Source: Bradyrhizobium sp. ORS 375 (GTDB lineage Bacteria; Pseudomonadota; Alphaproteobacteria; Rhizobiales; Xanthobacteraceae). Taken from it: a DNA stretch of 46,864 nucleotides. Shown one piece after another: positions 35,103 through 45,085 of this stretch. The stretch's first letter is position 1; the number at the start of each line of letters is the position of its first letter. The notes under the pieces are model-generated. The model had not been told where the DNA came from, made no database searches, and worked only from the letters and a program-made list of their open reading frames with translations. Position numbers and translations under genes: made by a program. The stretch covers positions 1 to 46,864 of the forward strand of contig NZ_CAFI01000080.1 of assembly GCF_000239775.1 (NCBI RefSeq), in the 5' to 3' direction.

Positions 35103-35303
35103 ATGTCCTACATTCTCGGTCTCGCATTTGCCGCAGTGCTGCTGTTCTTCCTGTTCCTGCCGATCACCGATCGCAGAACGGTCTTGATGAAGCTCGGCAT
35201 GATGGTGGCTGCGGTCATTCTGTTTGCGGCGGCTTTCGCCGTGCCGCGGGCCGCCGGACCGTTCCCTGCATCCGCCCAGGCTCTCGTGCTCTCTCACAAT
35301 TGA
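35103..35303 (+). CDS. Small two-helix membrane protein
   Basis: 66 residues from ATG 35103, chosen for the strong GAGGAGGTGA at 35091-35100. There are two hydrophobic segments: residues about 3-20 (YILGLAFAAVLLFFLFLP) and about 33-48 (GMMVAAVILFAAAFAVP). A short polar loop (TDRRTVLMK) separates them. No family is recognised. The in-frame extension upstream to 34944 lacks protein-like features. Confidence 0.6.
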   Translation: MSYILGLAFAAVLLFFLFLPITDRRTVLMKLGMMVAAVILFAAAFAVPRAAGPFPASAQALVLSHN

Positions 35304-35444
35304 CGGACGATCGCGTCCCCGCCAAGCACCGAGGCGAGGCCGCGCGCCGTCTCATGCGCCGGCTGCGGCGCAGCTTCGTGATTGGCAGTGTAACCCTCAT
35401 CGTGTAGCACCGCATGAACGCCAAGCTGCACTCGGAGGGTCTGG

Positions 35445-37079
35445 ATGCCCGCTCTTGCTCATGCGCTGCTCGCTGCTCTGAAGGATCATGGCGCCCGCGA
35501 GATCTTCGGCATCCCTGGCGATTTCGTGCTGCCGCTGTTCAAGGTGATCGAGGAAAGCAACGTCCTTCCGAGCGTCACCCTCAGTCATGAGCCGGCGGTC
35601 GGTTTCGCGGCGGATGCTGCGGCACGCTACCATGGCGGACTCGGCGTCGCGGTCGTGACCTACGGCGCCGGCGCCTTCAACGTCGTCAATGCGGTCGCCG
35701 GCGCTTACGCCGAGCGCTCTCCGGTGGTGGTGATCGCCGGCGCCCCCGGCGCGCGCGAGCGGGTGTCCGGCTTCCTGCTGCACCATCAGGCCCGCACCGT
35801 CGACACCCAGCTCGCGGTGTTCAAGGAGATCACGTGCGATCAGGCGGTGCTCAGCGATCCCGCGACGGCGCCGGTACAGATCGCGCGGGTGCTGCGCAGC
35901 GCCAAGGAGATGTCGCTGCCGGTCTATCTCGAATTTCCTCGCGACATGGTCGATGCCGAGGTCGACGCGGTGGTGCCGCTGCCGCCGCGAACGGCGAACC
36001 GGGAGGCGCTCGACGAATGCGTCGACGAGATCCTCGCCCGCATCGCACGGGCGCAACGTCCGGTGATTGTCGTCGACGTCGAGATCCGCCGCTACGGCGT
36101 CGAGGACAGGATCGCGGCGCTGGCGCGCAAGCTCGGCCTGCCGCTGGTCACGACCTTCATGGGGCGGGGCCTGCTCGACAAGGCGGACGACGTCGTCGCC
36201 GGCACCTATCTCGGCGCAGCCGGCAATCCGGCCATCACGCAGCTGGTCGAGGACGCCGACCTCGTGCTGATGCTCGGCGTCATTCTGTCCGACACCAATT
36301 TCGCGCTGTCGAACCGCGCGCCGGATCCGCGCCGCATGATCCTGGCGTCGAGCCGCGAGGTGCAGATCGGCCATCACGCCTATCGCGACATGCCGCTTGG
36401 CGACCTGATCGATGCGCTGGAGCAGCGCGCAGCGCCGCGGGCGGCGCCGTCAGGCCTGCCGCGGCAGCGCTCATCCTATCCCCGCGGACTCGCGGCCGAT
36501 GACCAGCCGATCGCGCCGTCGGACATCGCGACCGCGATCAACGACATGTTTGATCGCCACGGCAGGATGCCCATGACCTCCGACATCGGCGACTGCCTGT
36601 TCACCGCGATGGAGATCGACAACACGGCGCTGGCGGCGCCGGGCTATTACGCCGGGATGGGTTTTGGCGTGCCGGCGGGAATCGGCGTGGCTGCCACGGG
36701 CTTGCGGCCGCTGATCCTGGTCGGCGACGGGGCCTTCCAGATGACCGGCTGGGAGCTCGGCAATTGCCGCCGTTATGGCCTCGATCCGATCGTCGTGCTG
36801 TTCAACAATTGCAGCTGGGAGATGTTGCGCGTCTTCCAGCCGGAATCGCGCTTCAACGATCTCGACGACTGGCACTATGCGGATGTGGCCAACGCGATCG
36901 GTGGCGTCGGCGAACGGGTCACCACGCGTGCCGAGCTCGTTGCCGCGCTGGAACGCGCCGTCGAGCGGTGCGGACGCTTTTCGCTGGTCGAAGTGATGCT
37001 GCCGCGTGGCAAGACGTCGGACACGCTGGCGCGCTTCGTCGCCGGCTTCAAGTCGGCGCGCGAGCGCATGGTCAAGTGA
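35445..37079 (+). CDS. ipdC: Indolepyruvate/phenylpyruvate decarboxylase (ThDP enzyme)
   Basis: A 544-residue thiamine-diphosphate 2-keto acid decarboxylase very like Azospirillum IpdC. It would convert indole-3-pyruvate or phenylpyruvate to the aldehyde, a step to indole-3-acetic or phenylacetic acid. Seen in the sequence are cofactor Glu E49 in TLSHEPAVGFAADAAARY and the active-site pair H113-H114 in FLLHHQART, at the pyruvate-decarboxylase positions. The ThDP/Mg motif is GDGAFQMTGWELGN, starting at G427 and closing with NN about 28 residues on. DLDDWHYADVANAIGG and SDTLARFVAGF match the Azospirillum C-terminus. GGAGGG (35434-35439) precedes ATG 35445. The acid substrate (indole- or phenyl-) cannot be told by eye. 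It stands alone, convergent with the next gene. Confidence 0.9.
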   Translation: MPALAHALLAALKDHGAREIFGIPGDFVLPLFKVIEESNVLPSVTLSHEPAVGFAADAAARYHGGLGVAVVTYGAGAFNVVNAVAGAYAERSPVVVIAGAPGARERVSGFLLHHQARTVDTQLAVFKEITCDQAVLSDPATAPVQIARVLRSAKEMSLPVYLEFPRDMVDAEVDAVVPLPPRTANREALDECVDEILARIARAQRPVIVVDVEIRRYGVEDRIAALARKLGLPLVTTFMGRGLLDKADDVVAGTYLGAAGNPAITQLVEDADLVLMLGVILSDTNFALSNRAPDPRRMILASSREVQIGHHAYRDMPLGDLIDALEQRAAPRAAPSGLPRQRSSYPRGLAADDQPIAPSDIATAINDMFDRHGRMPMTSDIGDCLFTAMEIDNTALAAPGYYAGMGFGVPAGIGVAATGLRPLILVGDGAFQMTGWELGNCRRYGLDPIVVLFNNCSWEMLRVFQPESRFNDLDDWHYADVANAIGGVGERVTTRAELVAALERAVERCGRFSLVEVMLPRGKTSDTLARFVAGFKSARERMVK

Positions 37080-37127
37080 ACGAGGCGCCGGGTGGACATC
37101 GGCCTGGCGCTCGGCGGTGCGGCGGCC

Positions 37128-37544
37128 TTATTGGACGGCTTTCTCGTGATTGGCGAGCCCGACCGCCTTGTAGTCATAGGTCGGGTAGAACTCGGTCCGA
37201 TATGCCCCCCATGCCGTGGTCTCGAAGATGCGGTTGACCTCGCGCAGACGCGAAGCTGGCAGCCGCAACGTCACGACTTGGCCGATCCCCATCACGACGT
37301 ACCAGCTCACCACCTCGATTCCCGCCGGCGGAAATGCCTTGTAGAAGCCCTGGCGTTCGAGCTGCGCGTTCAGTTCGCTGAGCGGCCGCGACTGGTCGTG
37401 CTTGAGGAAGATGGTCAGCAGCACGGCGTTGTCCGCCGTCGGTGTCGTGGCCGTGTCGGGCGCACTCTGTGCTCCGCCGTCTGAGCTCGCCAGCGCCGCG
37501 AATGCCACGGCCAGCGCTACCAACAGGATCCTGCTCGTTCTCAC
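37128..37544 (-). CDS. Secreted/periplasmic protein of unknown function
   Basis: 138 residues from GTG 37544, which has GGAGG five bases upstream; the same frame is open far upstream, but that part is a shadow of the next gene. A Sec signal peptide is evident (RTSRILLVALAVAFAALA, likely cleavage after GGAQSA). The mature domain reads AVLLTIFLKHDQSRPLSELN, AFPPAGIEVVSWYVVMGIGQ and LREVNRIFETTAWGAYRTEF. It looks like a compact alpha/beta fold, ferredoxin-like in rhythm. No enzyme motif is seen. It is convergent with the ipdC gene. Confidence 0.75.
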   Translation of the reverse strand: MRTSRILLVALAVAFAALASSDGGAQSAPDTATTPTADNAVLLTIFLKHDQSRPLSELNAQLERQGFYKAFPPAGIEVVSWYVVMGIGQVVTLRLPASRLREVNRIFETTAWGAYRTEFYPTYDYKAVGLANHEKAVQ

Positions 37545-37852
37545 CTCAGCCTCCGTCGTTGCATCGCTTGAGATGCTCTGGCGCATCATCGGCGGTATGA
37601 CATGCGGTTTAACTTCGCTGCGCGGCGCATGGCAACGGCATGCGCCTGAAACGGGTTCCTGCAAGGCGTGCGACTTGCACGGCACCGGGATGGCGGACGC
37701 AGGCCCTGCAAGGGCAGGCGGTCGCAATGTGCGGCGATGCTGGCACCTGCAGGAAGCGTGGCAGGGACAGCTGCGCGCATCGCTGGCGTTGACGAGCTGC
37801 GGTTGGGCTGACAGCTCATCCGCTGTGCGGCGCGCCGTCAGATGTTCGCCAA
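37545..37852. other. Intergenic region, nothing recognised
   Basis: A 308-bp GC-rich gap between two minus-strand genes. Short Cys/His-rich open frames are present, but none has a ribosome site or protein-like composition. No tRNA, and no terminator hairpin with a T-run, was found. A promoter for the periplasmic protein gene must lie here. Confidence 0.4.
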
Positions 37853-39001
37853 TCAGCCGGTGGCCGAGCGCAGCGCGGTCTTGAGGGCGTCGCGGCCCTT
37901 CCAGGCGATATAGGTCAGGCGGTCGCCCAAGGAGCGGTGGCTGCGCAGCCGGTTGGAGCCGAGCACGTGGCCGACCTCGTCCGGGAAGCGCTTGATCTCG
38001 GCCTGCACCATCTTGTCGGTGTTGCTCATGATCGCGCTGAGACGCTGGCCCCACTCCGAGTCCTCGAGCCGGTCGATGCGGACCTGGATGGCGTACTCGA
38101 TGTCGTAGATGCTGGTCAGGATTTCCTTGGCGGTCACGACGCGGTTGTTCTTCAAGGCGACGCGCAGCGCAAGCCGCTTGTCCTCCAGCTGGTCGAGCAC
38201 CATCGGCACGGTCATGGCGTAGGGCGCGGTGATGACGTCGGAGACGTTCTTGCTGCGCGCGGCCTTGGTCGCCAGCCGCATCACCTGCCATGGCTCTTTC
38301 AGACGCTTGGCGACCAGCGTCAACGCAAAGGGCACCGCCTCCGGCTCCTTCTTGCGCAGGCCGTCGAGCAGCAGCACCATCTTCTTGACCTGCGGGTCGT
38401 CGAATTCCGCGATCCGGTCGGGCAGCGAGTCGGAGAACTTCGCCAGCTCGTCGCGGGCGCGTAGCGCCTTCATCAGCTTGACGACGTCGTCGAACACCGA
38501 CGGCGATGCCGTATAGGCCTTGAGCTTGCTGCGGACCTGCTCGATGCCGTCGGCGCGCGCCAGCGTGCCCTCGAGCGACTTCGTCACCTTGGTCTGGAAG
38601 GAGCTGGCGACCTGGCGAATCTCGCGCTGCTTGTCGGCCGCGATCAGGTCCTTCATCTGCGCGTTGTAGTCGCGGGCCATCGTCGGCAGCAGGTCGCGCG
38701 AGATCCACTCCCAGATTGGCGTCAGCGAGCCGCGGGCGATGCGGCCTTCATTGGCATGCTCCGGCGAGCCGTCGATGAGCAGCTGCTCGACGGGCATGAA
38801 GAAGTAGCGCGACGGATTGATGGTGCGGTTGGCGCTCGCCCCGGTGTTGCGGATCTCGGCCCGGAGCCGAGCCTGCAGATCGGCCGAGCCGGGCATGTCG
38901 ATGCCGCTCAGCTCCAGCCGCTCGAGCTCGCTGAGCAAACAGCTCCGCGTCAGCGGCGACAACCGCTGCAGGAATTCCCAGATCCGGTCGACGGGTCCCA
39001 T
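37853..39001 (-). CDS. Protein of unknown function (382 aa)
   Basis: A soluble-looking, helix-rich protein of 382 residues without signal peptide or membrane segment. Notable segments are LRAEIRNTGASANRTINPSR, FFMPVEQLLIDGSPEHANEG, GSLTPIWEWISRDLLPTMAR (a Trp-rich helix), an Arg/Lys-rich middle, and a C-terminal RSHRSLGDRLTYIAWKGRDA. I know of similar unnamed proteins in Bradyrhizobium but no function. The start ATG 39001 follows a 317-bp gap shared with the divergent LuxR-type gene, so the two may share regulatory sites. The composition matches the chromosomal background. Confidence 0.75.
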   Translation of the reverse strand: MGPVDRIWEFLQRLSPLTRSCLLSELERLELSGIDMPGSADLQARLRAEIRNTGASANRTINPSRYFFMPVEQLLIDGSPEHANEGRIARGSLTPIWEWISRDLLPTMARDYNAQMKDLIAADKQREIRQVASSFQTKVTKSLEGTLARADGIEQVRSKLKAYTASPSVFDDVVKLMKALRARDELAKFSDSLPDRIAEFDDPQVKKMVLLLDGLRKKEPEAVPFALTLVAKRLKEPWQVMRLATKAARSKNVSDVITAPYAMTVPMVLDQLEDKRLALRVALKNNRVVTAKEILTSIYDIEYAIQVRIDRLEDSEWGQRLSAIMSNTDKMVQAEIKRFPDEVGHVLGSNRLRSHRSLGDRLTYIAWKGRDALKTALRSATG

Positions 39002-39318
39002 TGTCGTGTCTGGTTACCAGCTCGAAATCTCAGCCGCTCGTCTCACGGACGAGAACGAGCTGCATGGAATCACGAAACAGTTGGTGCCGGATTAATTTCG
39101 GTAAACAATCGTAGCAATGCACGATGCTGTTGATTGCCCCAGCTTGGATCGGCCCCGCGATGGGAGCCGCATGGCTTGTGACGTCCCACGTTAATATTCT
39201 CAGGACGCAACTTGTGGGGGAATTTGCTCGACTGTTGCGCGAGTTGGCTCTTAAATCCCGTACTGTTACGGGCTCCCATGTTAACCATGTTAAAGCCGCG
39301 GCCGCGCCATCATGGGTT
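39002..39318. promoter_or_regulatory. Divergent regulatory region upstream of LuxR-type gene
   Basis: A 317-bp gap between two divergent genes. On the right side lie, in order, the palindrome CCCGTA-CTGT-TACGGG (39257-39272) and a tandem exact repeat of CCATGTTAA (39276-39284 and 39285-39293). Within the repeat, TTAACCAT (39281-39288) equals the half-site described for the alphaproteobacterial regulator CtrA. The open frame upstream of ATG 39319 shows no protein family similarity and is treated as non-coding. Confidence 0.5.
39258..39271. promoter_or_regulatory. CCGTA-N4-TACGG palindrome, copy 1
   Basis: CCGTA-CTGT-TACGG, extended by one more matching pair on each side (CCCGTA/TACGGG). It ends 47 bp before the start codon of the LuxR-type gene. 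It is one of four intergenic copies in 5 kb, each upstream of a different signalling unit. Putative operator. Confidence 0.6.
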
Positions 39319-39921
39319 ATGACCCAGCTCAGCAACAGCCTTTCTGACGATCGCTCCGGACCCGTATCGGCGGACGAGAAGGTTAACGACCACGGCCTCG
39401 CGCTCATGCGCGAACTTGTGCTGGTGGAGGACCGTTCCGAGGATCAGGGAGCCCTGACCCTGGCGCACCAGCTCAACGGTTCGCTCACGGCGCTGATGCT
39501 CTATATGAGCGAGATCAAGCAGCGCAGCGATGAGATCGCCAGGAGCTCCGGCGAACGTCGGCACGTCCAGATCATCGTGGACAATGCTCTGCGGCAGACC
39601 GAGCGCGTCTGTGCCCTGGTGAGCAGAATGTCCGGCGCCGAGCGGCAACCCGGTGTGGTGTCTCGGGCCATCCCGGCACGGCCGCACGAGCCTGCAACGC
39701 TTGCGGCGATCACGCGCCCAAGCCGTTCGAGCAAGTCGCTGACGCCGCGCGAACGCGAGGTCCTCACGCTGATCAGCGAAGGCCATTCGAACAAGCAAGG
39801 CGCGCTGCGCATGGGGATCAGCCCGCGTACTTTTGAGAGTCATCGTGCCGAAGCAATGCGCAAGCTCGGCGCGCGCAACACCGCCGAGCTCGTTCGCGCC
39901 GCGCTCTTGAATCAGATGTGA
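39319..39921 (+). CDS. LuxR-type HTH protein with histidine-kinase-dimerisation-like segment
   Basis: 200 residues from ATG 39319. The C-terminal 60 residues are a LuxR/NarL helix-turn-helix: LTPREREVLTLISEGHSNKQ, then MGISPRTFESHRAEAMRKLG and NTAELVRAAL. The usual receiver domain is missing. Instead residues about 40-95 read LAHQLNGSLTALMLYMSEIK then IIVDNALRQTERVCALV. This looks like the two-helix dimerisation and phosphotransfer element of histidine kinases, with H50 at the H-box position. It could accept or remove phosphate from a partner, or simply dimerise. The palindrome and tandem repeats lie just upstream. Confidence 0.8.
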   Translation: MTQLSNSLSDDRSGPVSADEKVNDHGLALMRELVLVEDRSEDQGALTLAHQLNGSLTALMLYMSEIKQRSDEIARSSGERRHVQIIVDNALRQTERVCALVSRMSGAERQPGVVSRAIPARPHEPATLAAITRPSRSSKSLTPREREVLTLISEGHSNKQGALRMGISPRTFESHRAEAMRKLGARNTAELVRAALLNQM

Positions 39922-40046
39922 GGATTTTCGACGCGCCCATTCGCGTGGGTGCGATCGGGTCTGACGGGTGAGAGCAGCGACTGCGGTCTCACCGCATTCC
40001 ATCCGCTCCATCGAGCGGGCTGATCAGGATTCCCGCTGACGGAGTG

Positions 40047-40292
40047 TCAGAAATAGTCCTCTGCGAAAGGACGTACCCGTGATGCCGGCCGGAGCGGCGC
40101 CTGGGCCTTGGGAGGGGTCGGTACGATCGTGATGGTCCAGCGCGGCGGAACGCTCGATTCCTTTTCCATCACCGAACGGACGTGGCCGGTGATCGTCGCT
40201 CCGCCGGATTTCACGGTCGCGGTCCGGCCATTGAACTGCGCAATTCGGAAACGCCTGACTTCCTTCTGGTCGGCGGTTTCAAATGTAAACAT
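40047..40292 (-). CDS. Small protein of unknown function
   Basis: 81 residues from ATG 40292, chosen because AGGAG lies nine bases upstream; the earlier ATG 40301 directly abuts that AGGAG. It is a compact beta-rich sequence: FTFETADQKEVRRFRIAQFN, TVKSGGATITGHVRSVMEKE, then RWTITIVPTPPKAQAP, and a C-terminal RVRPFAEDYF. It resembles a small OB- or SH3-like barrel, and I do not recognise the family. It has its own copy of the CCGTA-N4-TACGG palindrome 66 bp upstream of the start, which ties it to the neighbouring signalling genes. Confidence 0.65.
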   Translation of the reverse strand: MFTFETADQKEVRRFRIAQFNGRTATVKSGGATITGHVRSVMEKESSVPPRWTITIVPTPPKAQAPLRPASRVRPFAEDYF

Positions 40293-40358
40293 GGGACACA
40301 TCTCCTATGTGGCCCCAAGTCTCGCAGCTCATGATTAGTTGATTGTGAAAATCGTGAG

Positions 40359-40372
40359 CCGTAGAAGTACGG
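40359..40372. promoter_or_regulatory. CCGTA-N4-TACGG palindrome, copy 2
   Basis: CCGTA-GAAG-TACGG, with one further matching pair on each side (GCCGTA/TACGGC, 40358-40373). It lies 66 bp upstream of the start of the 81-residue protein gene on the minus strand. Putative operator. Confidence 0.6.
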
Positions 40373-40516
40373 CGTCAACCCATTGGTAGGGATTATGAGA
40401 AACGCGCTTTCGCGAATCTCTTTCGTGAACCTGTCGTTGTCGTTTCAGTGGTTCGCCGGGGCGGGGCTGTCAGGTGCCCGACGTCGCCGGCACGCAGCCA
40501 GGTCGGTGTTGTAACG

Positions 40517-43065
<2,549 letters not shown>

Positions 43066-43069
<4 letters not shown>

Positions 43070-43488
43070 CGGTCGCTACCAGCCCGCCGCTCTGCCAGCC
43101 TCTGGCAGTCGGTCCCGTTTGCAATCTGCTTCAGCGTCCGGCGCAGCAGGGTGAGATTGATCGGCTTGGAGAAGGGCGGGTACACGTTCAGGTCGAGAAA
43201 ATTCCCGATCCGGACGGACGCATAGAGCGCGTCTTCCTCGGAGGCGCTGATGATCAGCACCGGCCCGCGGAACTTCAGCTTTGCGAGGCGATCGAGGACC
43301 TCCGTGCCGGATCGTTCGCCGAGCGACAGGTCGAGGGTCACGCAATCGAAATGCCCGTTTTGCAGGGCGGCGCAGGCGGCATCCACCGAGCTGACGCCAG
43401 TCGTGCTGAAGCCGGCCTGGGTTGCGATCTTTCGTAGGATGGAGAGATGCACGTCGGCATCTTCGATCACGAGGAGCTCGTTGCGCAT
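43066..43488 (-). CDS. Single-domain response regulator
   Basis: A 140-residue receiver domain without an output domain. The acidic pair is E9-D10 ([14 protein letters not shown]), the phospho-acceptor is D53 in [13 protein letters not shown], the Ser switch residue is in [10 protein letters not shown] and the conserved Lys is in PPFSKPINL. It is coupled to the hybrid kinase by a four-base ATGA overlap, so it is probably the final acceptor or a modulator of that phosphorelay. A CCGTA-N4-TACGG palindrome lies 92 bp upstream of its start. Confidence 0.93.
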
Positions 43489-43580
43489 GAAGTCCTGTCC
43501 CGTTGCCGGCCTGGCGCGGTCGTCGGCGAGCGGGATCCTGTCTAGCGCCGGGGCTCTGACCCCCTCGTAAATTTTGGTTT

Positions 43581-43594
43581 CCGTACAACTACGG
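43581..43594. promoter_or_regulatory. CCGTA-N4-TACGG palindrome, copy 3
   Basis: CCGTA-CAAC-TACGG, extended to TCCGTA/TACGGA (43580-43595). Read on the minus strand its core is CCGTAGTTGTACGG, identical to copy 4. It is in the leader of the response regulator-hybrid kinase operon. Putative operator. Confidence 0.62.
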
Positions 43595-43663
43595 AGGGAG
43601 GCGCCCGCGCGATCACGGCCGGTGTTCGCCGGAGGTCATGCAGGCTCCGGCCCGACAAGGAAA

Positions 43664-43684
43664 CGGCCGGACCCGGTCCGGCCG
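43664..43684 (-). terminator. Probable terminator downstream of the CheY-like gene
   Basis: CGGCCGGACC (43664-43673) and GGTCCGGCCG (43675-43684) are exact complements, giving a hairpin of at least eight pairs. On the minus strand it is followed by TTTCCTT. It lies 28 bp after the stop of the cheY-like gene and would separate it from the response-regulator/kinase operon. Confidence 0.65.
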
Positions 43685-43711
43685 CAACACGTGAAATGTC
43701 GAGGGGCGGGA

Positions 43712-44101
43712 CTAGTCGGCCGGGCCGAACACCGCTTCCATCTTGGTCTTGAGGGTGGCCGCGTTGAACGGCTTGACGATGTAATTGCTCACGCCGGCCT
43801 TCTTGGCGGCAATGACGTTCTCGGTCTTGGATTCCGCCGTGATCATGATGAATGGCGTCTTCGACAGCTCGGGACTGGCGCGGACCTCGCGCAGCAGGTC
43901 GTAGCCGGTCATCGGCTCCATGTTCCAGTCGGAGATCACCAGACCATATTTCTTCGCTTGCATCTTGGCGAGCGCGGCCGATCCATCGCTGGCGTCGTCG
44001 ACGTTCTCGAACCCGAGCTGCTTGAGCAGGTTGCGGATGATCCGAATCATAGTGGCGTAGTCATCGACCACCAGGATCGGCATCGACAGATCAAAGGCCA
44101 T
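43712..44101 (-). CDS. CheY-like chemotaxis response regulator
   Basis: A 129-residue CheY-type receiver. The acidic pair is D13-D14 (ILVVDDYATMIRIIRNLL). The phospho-acceptor is D58 in LVISDWNMEPMTG. The switch Thr is in FIMITAES and the Lys in YIVKPFN. The DWNMEPM--Y sequence is typical of alphaproteobacterial CheY proteins that bind the flagellar motor or act as phosphate sinks. It is a separate unit: a terminator-like hairpin follows it and its own palindrome copy lies 170 bp upstream. Proximity to a flagellin gene supports a motility role. Confidence 0.92.
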   Translation of the reverse strand: MAFDLSMPILVVDDYATMIRIIRNLLKQLGFENVDDASDGSAALAKMQAKKYGLVISDWNMEPMTGYDLLREVRASPELSKTPFIMITAESKTENVIAAKKAGVSNYIVKPFNAATLKTKMEAVFGPAD

Positions 44102-44271
44102 GTCATTACTCCGCGCGTTTGGTCAAAAGCCGAACACGGGCGAGATATATCAGCACGAAGATTATTCGACGCTTCTTGGAACTCGCGCTCGTCAGCACGT
44201 CGACAATTATCAGCGCCCGTTGAACAGCGCGTTAATTCCGTGCGGGTCAACGGGACGGATCATCGCGTGGC

Positions 44272-44285
44272 CCGTAGTTGTACGG
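44272..44285. promoter_or_regulatory. CCGTA-N4-TACGG palindrome, copy 4
   Basis: CCGTA-GTTG-TACGG, the same 14-base core as copy 3 on the opposite strand. It lies between the CheY-like gene (start 44101, minus) and the end of the Crp/Fnr gene, so the cheY promoter is the only evident target. Putative operator. Confidence 0.62.
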
Positions 44286-44347
44286 ACCCCTTGCTGCGGT
44301 CGTTCCGTTGCAACTGAGGCGGCCATGACAGCCGAGCAAGGAGGCGC

Positions 44348-45085
44348 TCAGGGCAGGCAGCGTGGCCGGACCAGTTTCTCGTAGTGCCCCCGGACGGCGC
44401 CGTAGCATTCGCAGGCGGTCTTCTTCAGACCTTCGAGATCCATGATCTCGATATGGCCCCGGCTGTAGTGGATGAAATCCGCCTGTTGCAGGGTGCTCGC
44501 CACGAGCGATACGCTGTTTCGTCGGGCGCCGATCATCTGGGCGAGCGATTCCTGAGTGATGTAAAGCTTGTTGCCGCCGGAGAGATCATGGGTCTGCAGC
44601 AGGCAGCGGGCGAGCCGGGATTCAACCGTGTGGGCCGCATTGCAGCCGGCCGTCTGCTGGCTCTGCACGTAGATGGCGAGTGCATGCCGCATCACTTGCG
44701 AACGGAAGGTGGAGCTCTGCTCCGCCGCCGCCCGGACGCGATCGATATCGACGACGGAGGCGGTGCCTGGCACGAGAACCGCCGCGCTGTTGAGCACCAC
44801 GGGATCACCGCCGGCGAGCAGCGACATGCTGCCGAAGAAGCTGTCCCGGCCGATCATGGCGACCTGCACGCGCTCGCCGCGCGCCAGATTGACGACCAGC
44901 GAGATGACGCCGCGGTGAGGAAAGTAGATCCGCGTAAGCTTCTCTCCGGCTTCGGCTAGCACCGAGTCCTGTACGAGATCGACGGTCCGCAAATAAGGGC
45001 GGATCAGCTCGAAATCATCGTCGGCAAGCGACGACAGGAAACCGTTCGGAGAACGCAAGCTGGGGTCCAAAGCCATCTCCTGCAT
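44348..45085 (-). CDS. Crp/Fnr-family transcriptional regulator
   Basis: A 245-residue protein. The N-terminal cyclic-nucleotide-binding-like beta-roll (about 20-150) has RIYFPHRGVISLVV and GRDSFFGSMSLLAGG. The C-terminal winged helix has ITQESLAQMIGARRNSVSLV, then LQQADFIHYSRGHIEIMDLE. No N-terminal Cys cluster is present, so an Fe-S oxygen sensor of the Fnr type is unlikely. The recognition helix reads RRNSVS, lacking the Glu that contacts TGTGA/TTGAT half-sites in CRP and FNR, so a different operator is expected. The ATG 45085 start has only a weak ribosome site. Confidence 0.92.
   Translation of the reverse strand: MQEMALDPSLRSPNGFLSSLADDDFELIRPYLRTVDLVQDSVLAEAGEKLTRIYFPHRGVISLVVNLARGERVQVAMIGRDSFFGSMSLLAGGDPVVLNSAAVLVPGTASVVDIDRVRAAAEQSSTFRSQVMRHALAIYVQSQQTAGCNAAHTVESRLARCLLQTHDLSGGNKLYITQESLAQMIGARRNSVSLVASTLQQADFIHYSRGHIEIMDLEGLKKTACECYGAVRGHYEKLVRPRCLP

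Noticed and set aside
37545-37852. A structured RNA or tRNA in the GC-rich gap
   Set aside because: Several short complementary stretches exist, but no cloverleaf, no conserved tRNA boxes and no terminator-like end were found.
37545-38708. Long upstream extension of the minus-strand frame that ends at 37128
   Set aside because: The upstream part lies over the 382-residue gene in another frame and is low-complexity. The GTG at 37544 with GGAGG and a signal peptide gives a natural start.
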